From: an uncultured bacterium
Lineage (GTDB): Bacteria > Actinomycetota > Actinomycetes > S36-B12
Length of the DNA stretch: 5,061 nucleotides
Assembly (NCBI GenBank): GCA_903954205.1
Contig: CAJBMR010000526.1
Location: 1 to 5,061, forward strand
Direction of reading: 5' to 3'
This document shows positions 1 through 4,970 of this stretch, piece after piece. The notes beneath the pieces are model-generated. The model did not search any database. It saw only the letters and a program-made list of their open reading frames with translations, and was not told the DNA's origin. The position numbers were made by a program, and so were the translations under genes. Every line of letters begins with the position of its first letter. Position 1 is the stretch's first letter.

Positions 1-270
1 CGCACATCCGACCCTGACGCCCTCTTCGTCCAAGGAGCTGCCCAAAACCGCGCCAAGATCATCTGCCAGGGCTGCCAGGTGCGCACCGAATGTCTCGCGG
101 ATGCACTCGACAACCGCGTGGAGTTTGGCGTGTGGGGCGGCATGACCGAGCGTGAGCGCCGCGCACTGCTGCGTCGTCGTCCGCAGGTCACGTCATGGCG
201 GCATCTCCTCCAGACCGCGCGCGAAGAGTACGAGCGCGCCGTCGGACTCGACATCTTCCGCGCGTCGTAG
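1..270 (+). CDS. whiB4: WhiB4-like iron-sulfur transcription factor, 3' part (5' end outside window)
   Basis: The frame is open from base 1 to a TAG at 268-270, giving the last 89 residues. WhiB proteins bind a [4Fe-4S] cluster through four cysteines and act as redox- or NO-responsive regulators. Three cysteines are visible at fragment residues 22, 25 and 31 (CQGC, then C after five residues). The first cluster cysteine should lie just 5' of base 1, because the fragment opens RTSDPDALFVQGAAQ and M. tuberculosis WhiB4, as I recall it, has Cys directly before a near-identical stretch. The family turn GVWGGMTERERRALL follows at about residues 44-58, then a basic RRRP. The match ALDNRVEFGVWGGMTER points to WhiB4 rather than WhiB1, 2, 3 or 7. 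The C-terminal tail after TSW is charged and not diagnostic. The gene converges on the ATPase pair, as whiB4 does in mycobacteria. The family is certain; the WhiB4 subtype is likely. Confidence 0.93.
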   Translation, partial: RTSDPDALFVQGAAQNRAKIICQGCQVRTECLADALDNRVEFGVWGGMTERERRALLRRRPQVTSWRHLLQTAREEYERAVGLDIFRAS

Positions 271-316
271 CTCCACGCCGTAGCGCCCCCGAACTTAGGG
301 ACGAAAGCGCTGTGGA

Positions 317-351
317 GCGCCACTCGTGTCCCGAACTTCGACACGTGGCGC
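317..351. terminator. Hairpin between convergent genes, probable bidirectional terminator
   Basis: In the gap between the whiB4-like stop and the ATPase stop, the left arm GCGCCAC (317-323) pairs with GTGGCGC (345-351). After a 2-nt bulge (324-325), GTGTC (326-330) pairs with GACAC (340-344). The result is a 12-bp, mostly GC stem with a 9-nt loop (331-339). No T-run follows on either strand, so this is not a classic rho-independent terminator. Actinomycetes often have such tail-less hairpins between convergent genes. The position supports termination; the function is inferred. Confidence 0.55.
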
Positions 352-359
352 GGGCGCGA

Positions 360-1508
360 CTAGTCAGTCGAACTGCTCGAGGCGAGCAGTGTGCCCACTT
401 CGCGCAGCCCCTCTAGATCATGCACGTCTTCGGCGAGCGCGTACACCTCCGTCACGGGAACTCCGGGGTGCGCAGCGGTGAAGCGCCGCGCGAGCCGCGC
501 CTGGCGTTCGCCATTGCGCAGTCGATCCGCGTGCAAACGCAGCAGTGCCGCGACACGGGGATCCTCAGTCTGTAGCCGCTGCACCCCGGCCGTCGCCTCT
601 TCGACGCTGAGCTCGGGGGCGCGAATCTCCTGAACACGGTTGAGGACCAGCCCCGCGAGTGGCATGCCGTCCTGCTCAAGGCGATCCACGAAGTAGGAGG
701 CCTCGCGAAGGGAGTCGCGCTCGGGAGCGGCAACCACGATGAAGGACGTGCCGGGATCCTTGAGCAGGGCGTACGTCGCCTCTGCTCGTTCGCGGAAGCC
801 GCCGAACATCGTGTCGACCGCTCCGACGAAGGCGGCGAGATCGGTGAGCAATTGGGCGCCGAGGATCTTGGTGAGGACTCCCGAGAAGAGCCCGAGTCCG
901 GCACCGAGAAGCTTGCCGAGGCCGCGGCCCGCGCCGCGCGCCGGAGCGGTGAGGATCTTGATGAACCGTCCGTCGAGGAAGGTGCCGAGGCGGTCCGGGG
1001 CGTCCAGGAAGTCCAGTGCCGAGCGCGACGGGGGCGTGTCCACCACGATGAGATCCCAGGTCCCTTCGCGGTCCGCCTCGGTGCGCAACTGTCCGAGCTT
1101 CTCCATGGCCATGTACTCCTGCGTCCCCGCGAACGACGACGACAGCGCCTGGTAGAAGGGATTGTCGAGGATCGCCTGGGCACGGTCGGCATCGGAATGC
1201 GACTCGACCACCTCGTCGAATGTCCGCTTCATGTCCAGCATCATCGCGCTGAGCGATCCGTCACCGTCGACGCCGACGACGGGGCGAGGAGTGTTGTCGA
1301 GCTCACTCAAGCCCATGGCCTGAGCGAGGCGGCGCGCCGGGTCGATGGTGAGCACGCATACGCGACGTCCCATCTCGGCAGCGCGCAGCCCAAGCGCCGC
1401 GGCGGTCGTGGTCTTCCCCACTCCGCCAGAACCGCAGCACACGATGATGCGCGTGGCGGGATCGCTCAGAAGTGCGTCGACGTCGAGCACAGGAACACTT
1501 GGCATCAC
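360..1508 (-). CDS. ArsA/Get3-family ATPase, second subunit (Rv3680-like)
   Basis: A 382-residue ArsA/Get3/MinD-type P-loop ATPase, expected in the cytosol. Motifs in order: Walker A CGSGGVGKTTT at residues 25-35 (Lys32 binds phosphate); DPARRL at 56-61, in the switch I area; DTPPSR at 157-162, the switch II/Walker B region; and LNRV at 289-292, where Get3 proteins contact the base. A Gly-rich amphipathic stretch at about 190-215 could belong to the helical client-binding part. The signature lysine of the deviant Walker A motif (KGGxGKT) is replaced by serine, unlike the upstream partner. No CxxC zinc motif and no ArsA-type metal-site cysteines are visible. The start is GTG at 1508, sharing GTGA with the upstream stop; ATG at 1505 is equally possible and sits better (7 nt) behind AGGGGA. 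In M. tuberculosis the Rv3679-Rv3680 pair has been described as Get3-like (BagA/BagB, from memory). Arsenite transport is unlikely, with no arsB or arsR nearby. The client is unknown. Confidence 0.92.
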   Translation of the reverse strand: MMPSVPVLDVDALLSDPATRIIVCCGSGGVGKTTTAAALGLRAAEMGRRVCVLTIDPARRLAQAMGLSELDNTPRPVVGVDGDGSLSAMMLDMKRTFDEVVESHSDADRAQAILDNPFYQALSSSFAGTQEYMAMEKLGQLRTEADREGTWDLIVVDTPPSRSALDFLDAPDRLGTFLDGRFIKILTAPARGAGRGLGKLLGAGLGLFSGVLTKILGAQLLTDLAAFVGAVDTMFGGFRERAEATYALLKDPGTSFIVVAAPERDSLREASYFVDRLEQDGMPLAGLVLNRVQEIRAPELSVEEATAGVQRLQTEDPRVAALLRLHADRLRNGERQARLARRFTAAHPGVPVTEVYALAEDVHDLEGLREVGTLLASSSSTD

Positions 1509-2479
1509 GCCATCCCCTGCTCGTGCAGCATGTCCGCTAGTTCGTAGAGCGCAGCGAGGTCGATACCGCCGGCGAGAAAGGGCAGTTCGTAGACCGGCCG
1601 CCCCAGTGCGGCGATGCGCGCACGCTCGGTCTCCTCCAATGCCACGCGCGCAGCGTGATCCGCGCCCTCCGCCCTAAGGGCCTCGACCACGCGGGGTGAC
1701 ACCTCGAGACCGGCCGAAACAAGGGACGCCTCAAGGGTTCTCGCGTCGATCGAAGTCAGTTCGTCCATGGACGGCAGGATCGGGGGACGCGTCATATTGA
1801 CGACGATGCCCCCCACGGGAAGAGCGGCGTCCTCGAGTTCGGCGACGCCGTCGGCCGTCTCCTGGACCGGCATTTCCTCGAGCAGTGTCGTGAGATGCAC
1901 CGCGGTCTTGTCTGATCGCAGGACAGCCATGACACCGTCCGCCTGATTGCGGATGGGACCGACCTTCGCCACGCCAGCGATCTCGGTGTTGACGTTGAGG
2001 AAGCGCGTGATGCGTCCGGTCGGCGGAGCATCGAGGACGATCGCGTCGTACGCGCGGGCATGCTTCTTGTCGCCACGGCGTACCAGCTCCACCGCCTTGC
2101 CGGTGAGCAGCACGTCACGCAGGCCCGGCGCGATGGTGGTGACGAACTCCATGGCACCCATACGACGTAGGACGCCACCGGCGCGACGAAGGTTGTAGAA
2201 GAGCTCGAGGTATTCGAGCAGTGCCTCCTCGGGGTCCACCGCAAGACCCCACACCTCACCGCCTCCGGGCGCGGAGGCGAGCTTGCGCTCCTCGTAGGGC
2301 ATCGGTGGCGTGTCGAAGAGTTGGGCGAGGCCCTGTCGGCCTTCGACCTCCATGAGCATCACGTGGCGACCCTCGCGCGCGAGCGCCAGAGCCAATGCCG
2401 CCGCCACCGTGGTCTTGCCTGTGCCGCCCTTGCCCGACACCACGTGCAGGAGCACGTCGGGCCAATCGGTCGAGGGCAC
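1505..2479 (-). CDS. ArsA/Get3-family ATPase, first subunit (Rv3679-like)
   Basis: A 324-residue ArsA/Get3-type ATPase, first gene of the minus-strand pair. The deviant Walker A GKGGTGKTT spans residues 16-24, with signature Lys17 and phosphate-binding Lys22. DAPPTGR at 150-156 is the switch II region, close to the ArsA/Get3 signature DTAPTGH. VVNMTR at 226-231 supplies the likely base-contacting Asn228. Between them a helical segment (about 85-140) fits the family's client-binding subdomain. The protein is about the length of a single Get3 unit and half of a tandem ArsA. The GTG at 2479 is chosen because an in-frame TAG lies only four codons upstream (2489-2491) and the P-loop must be near the N-terminus. 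No Shine-Dalgarno precedes it, fitting a leaderless mRNA. It overlaps the next gene by 4 nt, so a heterodimer is likely. Expected roles are protein targeting or chaperoning; the client cannot be read from sequence. Confidence 0.92.
   Translation of the reverse strand: MPSTDWPDVLLHVVSGKGGTGKTTVAAALALALAREGRHVMLMEVEGRQGLAQLFDTPPMPYEERKLASAPGGGEVWGLAVDPEEALLEYLELFYNLRRAGGVLRRMGAMEFVTTIAPGLRDVLLTGKAVELVRRGDKKHARAYDAIVLDAPPTGRITRFLNVNTEIAGVAKVGPIRNQADGVMAVLRSDKTAVHLTTLLEEMPVQETADGVAELEDAALPVGGIVVNMTRPPILPSMDELTSIDARTLEASLVSAGLEVSPRVVEALRAEGADHAARVALEETERARIAALGRPVYELPFLAGGIDLAALYELADMLHEQGMA
1513..1518 (-). promoter_or_regulatory. Ribosome binding site of the second ATPase gene
   Basis: On the minus strand AGGGGA lies inside the last codons of the upstream ATPase gene. 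It is 4 nt before the GTG at 1508 and 7 nt before the ATG at 1505. The 7-nt spacing slightly favours ATG as the true start. Its location implies translation coupled to the upstream gene. Confidence 0.55.
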
Positions 2480-2491
2480 CGCCCGAGCCTA
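2479..2491 (-). promoter_or_regulatory. Predicted leaderless promoter of the ATPase pair (-10 TAGGCT)
   Basis: On the minus strand TAGGCT (2491 down to 2486) fits the actinobacterial -10 form TANNNT. Six bases separate it from the GTG at 2479, so transcription would begin at or next to the start codon. No good -35 hexamer is visible 16-18 bp upstream. The absence of a Shine-Dalgarno agrees with a leaderless transcript. Prediction from sequence only. Confidence 0.5.
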
Positions 2492-2516
2492 GTCCGCGCA
2501 GGTGCATCCGCCCCGG

Positions 2517-2550
2517 TTGTCCTCGGGGTACGCCGTACTAGGGTCGGTCC
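2517..2550 (+). promoter_or_regulatory. Predicted leaderless promoter of the DUF4177-RidA-Nudix-MBL operon
   Basis: TTGTCC (2517-2522) could be the -35 and TAGGGT (2539-2544) the -10, with a 16-bp spacer. The -10 ends 6 nt before the ATG at 2551, so the mRNA would start at or beside the start codon. The AGGG inside the -10 could instead act as a weak ribosome binding site if transcription starts further upstream. The core closely resembles the promoter of the divergent ATPase genes. Confidence 0.55.
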
Positions 2551-2709
2551 ATGACCCGGTGGGAATACGCGACCGTGCCCCTGCTCATCCACGCGACCAA
2601 GCAGATCCTCGACACGTGGGGGGAGGACGGCTGGGAGCTCGTGCAGGTCGTGCCCGGTCCCAATGCCGAGAACATGGTCGCCTACCTCAAGCGCCCCAAG
2701 GAGCAGTGA
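2551..2709 (+). CDS. Small DUF4177-like protein (Rv3678A-like)
   Basis: A 52-residue frame, ATG at 2551 to TGA at 2707-2709. It starts MTRWEYATVPLL, has a central GEDGWELVQVVPG (residues 24-36) and ends VAYLKRPKEQ. The WEY opening, the DGWELV core and a closing strand ending in LKRP are the hallmarks of DUF4177-type proteins. These are small beta-alpha-beta-beta folds of unknown function. There is no signal peptide, membrane segment or cysteine. A gene of the same size lies beside the RidA gene in mycobacteria. The stop overlaps the RidA start by one base (TGATG), and the RidA ribosome binding site lies inside this gene, so the two are translationally coupled. It is short enough to be missed by length cut-offs. 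A longer frame covering this region in another phase is only an upstream extension of RidA. No biochemical function should be assigned. Confidence 0.85.
   Translation: MTRWEYATVPLLIHATKQILDTWGEDGWELVQVVPGPNAENMVAYLKRPKEQ
2698..2703 (+). promoter_or_regulatory. Ribosome binding site that fixes the RidA start
   Basis: AAGGAG lies 5 nt before the ATG at 2709, within the final codons of the DUF4177-like gene. It decides the RidA start against longer in-frame extensions reaching back to 2502, which would overlap the small gene completely. Confidence 0.75.
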
Positions 2710-3170
2710 TGTCTCACACCGCTCGCCTTGCCGAGTTGGGCATTGTCATCCCCGAGGTGGTGCCACCGGTTGCCGCCTACGTGCCGGCTGTGGTCACGGG
2801 GCGCTACGTCTACACATCGGGCCAGTTGCCGATGCGCGACGGCACGATGATCGCCGAGGGCCTCGTGGGATCGGATGTCGATCCCGACGTCGCCAAGGAC
2901 TGCGCTCGCCAGTGCGCCATCAACGCCCTCGCAGCCGCACAGTCGGTGATCGGTTCACTGGATCGGGTCACCCGTGTCGTCAAGGTCGTGGGCTTCGTCG
3001 CCAGTGCGCCGGGCTTCACCGGTCAGCCGGCGGTCATAAATGGCGCCAGCGAGTTGCTGCTCGAGATCTTCGGCGATGCCGGTCGGCACGCCCGATCCGC
3101 GGTGGGCGTCGCCGGGCTTCCCATCAATGCCCCCGTCGAGGTCGAAATGGTCCTGGAGGTCGCCGACTGA
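2709..3170 (+). CDS. RidA (YjgF/YER057c/UK114) family protein, Rv3678c-like
   Basis: A 153-residue cytosolic protein. RidA enzymes deaminate reactive enamine/imine intermediates such as 2-aminoacrylate made by PLP enzymes, and work as trimers with the active site between subunits. Signature elements in order: AAYVPAV (22-28, Tyr24 aligning with E. coli RidA Tyr17), YTSGQLPM (35-42), a helix at about 59-83, VVKVVGFVAS (90-99), and ARSAVGVAGLPINAPVEVEM (128-147). In the last, Arg129 matches catalytic Arg105 and Glu144 matches Glu120 of E. coli RidA, so deaminase chemistry is plausible. It is about 25 residues longer than E. coli RidA, mainly at the N-terminus and around residues 42-62. That fits the longer actinobacterial branch, whose substrates are not well established. 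The start is fixed by AAGGAG and the one-base overlap with the preceding gene. No PLP enzyme is adjacent, so the imine source is unknown. Confidence 0.92.
   Translation: MSHTARLAELGIVIPEVVPPVAAYVPAVVTGRYVYTSGQLPMRDGTMIAEGLVGSDVDPDVAKDCARQCAINALAAAQSVIGSLDRVTRVVKVVGFVASAPGFTGQPAVINGASELLLEIFGDAGRHARSAVGVAGLPINAPVEVEMVLEVAD
3155..3159 (+). promoter_or_regulatory. Possible ribosome binding site for the Nudix gene
   Basis: GGAGG near the end of the RidA gene is 13 nt before a GTG at 3173 and 22 nt before the ATG at 3182. It favours the GTG on spacing but is rather distant from both, so the Nudix start stays uncertain by three residues. Confidence 0.35.
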
Positions 3171-3181
3171 GCGTGCCGCGC

Positions 3182-4042
3182 ATGCCTCGCGAGGTGAGTG
3201 AGCGTGCCCGCGCGCTGCTCGCCGGGGAGTGGCAGCCGCCGCCTCTCAGGGATGCGTCCACCGTCGTGCTCCTGCGCGACGCCGGGGGGCTTGAGACCTA
3301 CCTGATGCGACGTGCTCCCAGCATGGCTTTTGCTGCGGGTATGCATGTCTTCCCCGGCGGCCGCATTGACGATGCGGATGGCGACATGGACGTCGCCTGG
3401 GTCGGCGATCCGCTCGATCCCCAGCGGATGACGGCGACGCAGCATCAGGCGCGCGGTCTCATCGTCGGAGCCGTGCGCGAGGTCTTCGAGGAGACCGGCG
3501 TACTCCTTGCCGTCGACGAATCGGGGCGCGTGCCCGCTGAAGACGATGCTTGGGAGGACGACCGTGCTGCGGTGGCCGAGTCCAGCCCCGCCCTCGCGGA
3601 GATCCTCGACCGTCGTCGCCTTCGCCTCGATCCCGGTTTGCTCCCGCTGTGGACCCACTGGGTTACGCCGGAGGTGGAGTCCAAGAGATACGACGTGCGC
3701 TTCTTCGTGGCCGCCGTGCCGCCGGGTCAGCAGGCCCGCGATGTGAGCGGCGAGGCAGATCAAGTGGTGTGGACATCCCCGGCGGCGGCCCTAGGCGACT
3801 ATGCGCGCGGTCGCCTGCCCATGCTGCCGCCGACCGTCGCCACTCTCGCCGACCTCGCGGCACTGCCCGACGTAGCCAGTGTCCTCGTGAGCGCCGGCGA
3901 TCGCGACGTGCGCCCACTCATGCCCCGCCCCAGGATGGACGCGGACGGGGTGATCGCCTGGGACGTCATTGACGTGCGCGATGGTTCCGTCATCGTGCGT
4001 TTGCCTGCCGAACCGGCGGGATCGGAGGTCGCGGGCGCATGA
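3182..4042 (+). CDS. Nudix hydrolase, NUDT19-like (probable CoA-type diphosphatase)
   Basis: A 286-residue protein counted from ATG 3182; GTG at 3173 would add three residues. Nudix enzymes cleave nucleoside diphosphates linked to another group, using Mg2+ or Mn2+. GMHVFPGG (residues 53-60) matches the Gx3FPGG part of the signature of CoA-diphosphatase-type Nudix proteins. REVFEETGV (99-107) is the catalytic REUxEExGU with metal-binding Glu100, Glu103 and Glu104. Nearly 40 residues separate these halves, whereas in a canonical Nudix box they are close; this insertion, and a following THWVTPEVESKRYDVRFFVA segment (158-177), are typical of the NUDT19 group. Acidic linkers occur at 62-70 and 119-127. 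The C-terminal quarter (about 205-286) is not recognised. It begins 11 nt after RidA and overlaps the MBL gene by 4 nt. A CoA or acyl-CoA substrate is inferred from family resemblance; other diphosphates are possible. Confidence 0.88.
   Translation: MPREVSERARALLAGEWQPPPLRDASTVVLLRDAGGLETYLMRRAPSMAFAAGMHVFPGGRIDDADGDMDVAWVGDPLDPQRMTATQHQARGLIVGAVREVFEETGVLLAVDESGRVPAEDDAWEDDRAAVAESSPALAEILDRRRLRLDPGLLPLWTHWVTPEVESKRYDVRFFVAAVPPGQQARDVSGEADQVVWTSPAAALGDYARGRLPMLPPTVATLADLAALPDVASVLVSAGDRDVRPLMPRPRMDADGVIAWDVIDVRDGSVIVRLPAEPAGSEVAGA
4024..4028 (+). promoter_or_regulatory. Ribosome binding site of the MBL-fold gene
   Basis: GGAGG inside the Nudix 3' end stands 10 nt before the ATG at 4039. It supports that start and translational coupling through the ATGA overlap. 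Confidence 0.65.
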
Positions 4043-4839
4043 GCGGTCTCCCCGTCATCGGATCCGATGCTCCGTGGGCCGGCGGCTCATTCAGCGCGAC
4101 GGTCATGTGCATCCTGGCGCCCAACGCGAGTCCCATGACCCTCGACGGCACCAACACCTGGGTTATCGGCCAGGCGGGCGGAGCGCTCATCGTGATCGAC
4201 CCCGGTCCCGATGATGACGCGCACCTGCAGGAGATCGTGGATGCGACCGAGGGGCGAGTGGTGCAGATCCTGCTCACTCACGGCCACCCGGATCACGCAG
4301 AAGGTGCCAAGCACCTGCACCAGATGACCGGCGCCGCGGTCCGGGCACTCGATCCCGAGCACGTCCTGGGTGGCGAAGGCCTCGCCGCCGGCGATGTGAT
4401 CGTCGCGGGGGATGACGAGATCCACGTCATCAGCACCCCGGGCCACACCGCGGATTCCTTGAGCTTCCACCTTCCGCGCGACGGAGCCCTACTCACGGGT
4501 GACACGGTCCTGGGACGCGGCACGACCGTCGTGGCTTGGCCCGACGGTCACCTCGGCGACTACCTCGACTCGCTCAGCGCCCTCCGGGCGCGTGCCGAGG
4601 TCACAGAGGCCAGCGCGATCCTGCCCGGGCATGGGCCCGTCCTGCGCGATCCTGTCGCCGTACTCGATGCCTATCTCGACCATCGTCACGCCCGCCTCGA
4701 TCAGGTGCGCACGGCACTGGCTCAGGGAGCGAGCACGCCGGAGGAGGTTGTCGATGCTGTGTACGTCGACATTCCCGAGTCAGTGCGCTGGGCAGCCCTG
4801 CTGAGCACGCGCGCCCAACTTGCCTACCTCGGCCTCTGA
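4039..4839 (+). CDS. Metallo-beta-lactamase-fold hydrolase, LACTB2-like (Rv3677c-like)
   Basis: A 266-residue cytosolic hydrolase with no signal peptide, so not a secreted lactamase. The full dinuclear metal site is visible: THGHPDH with His81, His83, Asp85 and His86; TPGHT with His136; LTGDTVLGRG with Asp155; and LPGHGP with His198. The substrate-side N-terminal motif SPMTLDGTNTWVI (31-43) is characteristic of the glyoxalase II/LACTB2-like branch. Residues from about 215 to the end (including STPEEVVDAVYVDIPESVRWAA) match the small C-terminal helical or winged-helix domain of LACTB2-type proteins. Human LACTB2 is an endoribonuclease, while relatives hydrolyse thioesters such as S-lactoylglutathione; sequence alone does not decide the substrate. 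ATG 4039 overlaps the Nudix stop (ATGA) behind GGAGG. It is the last gene of the operon, ending TGA at 4837-4839. Confidence 0.92.
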   Translation: MSGLPVIGSDAPWAGGSFSATVMCILAPNASPMTLDGTNTWVIGQAGGALIVIDPGPDDDAHLQEIVDATEGRVVQILLTHGHPDHAEGAKHLHQMTGAAVRALDPEHVLGGEGLAAGDVIVAGDDEIHVISTPGHTADSLSFHLPRDGALLTGDTVLGRGTTVVAWPDGHLGDYLDSLSALRARAEVTEASAILPGHGPVLRDPVAVLDAYLDHRHARLDQVRTALAQGASTPEEVVDAVYVDIPESVRWAALLSTRAQLAYLGL

Positions 4840-4868
4840 CTCGGTGTTTGCCAGTTAAACGACGCTGA

Positions 4869-4880
4869 CGAGCGCGCTCG
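4869..4880. repeat. 12-bp perfect palindrome downstream of the MBL gene
   Basis: CGAGCGCGCTCG is self-complementary over all 12 bases and lies 30 bp after the operon stop. Its AGCGCGCTCG portion recurs at the start of a downstream tandem repeat copy (5002-5011), so it may be a degenerate relative of that array. It could also be simple GC-rich sequence or part of a termination region. Confidence 0.45.
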
Positions 4881-4915
4881 CGCGGCACAGGGACCCACGG
4901 AAACTTCGGCAGGGA

Positions 4916-4949
4916 AATCAAGACTTTCCACGCGCGACAAGTCTTGATT
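4916..4949. repeat. 11-bp perfect inverted repeat (possible terminator or operator)
   Basis: AATCAAGACTT (4916-4926) is the exact reverse complement of AAGTCTTGATT (4939-4949), with a 12-nt GC-rich loop (4927-4938). The arms are AT-rich, unlike the surrounding DNA, so chance is unlikely. A short CATT follows, but no real T-run. It may end transcription of the operon, or form a two-site operator for a gene beyond the window. In mycobacteria the next gene, crp, converges on this operon, which would favour a terminator. Confidence 0.6.
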
Positions 4950-4970
4950 CATTGGCGGAGGCTTCGCACA

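Noticed and set aside
852..1547. 231-residue plus-strand open frame opposite the ATPase genes
   Set aside because: It is antisense to a gene with clear Walker A and switch motifs. Its translation has no recognisable domain. Long antisense frames are common in GC-rich DNA.
360..2479. Arsenite efflux (ars) operon
   Set aside because: The ATPases are of the ArsA/Get3 superfamily, but no arsB, arsR, arsC or arsD is nearby and the ArsA metal-binding cysteines are not visible. A Get3-like role fits better.
2502..2708. Extended N-terminus of RidA (222-residue version)
   Set aside because: The added 69 residues do not look like RidA, cross the promoter region and overlap the DUF4177-like gene. The AAGGAG and ATG at 2709 fit the family length.
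2663..3181. Extended N-terminus of the Nudix protein (459-residue version)
   Set aside because: The extra part is an out-of-frame reading of the RidA gene, rich in Arg and Cys, without similarity to any domain I recognise.
3023..3763. 246-residue minus-strand open frame opposite RidA and Nudix
   Set aside because: It runs antisense across two genes with conserved catalytic motifs, shows no family features, and would break the operon layout.
4039..4839. Beta-lactam resistance enzyme
   Set aside because: The metallo-beta-lactamase fold is shared by many hydrolases. There is no signal peptide, and the motifs and C-terminal domain match the LACTB2/glyoxalase II-like branch.
4846..4861. GTTT...AAAC inverted repeat just after the MBL stop
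   Set aside because: The arms are only 4 bp and the flanks do not extend the pairing, so it is expected by chance.
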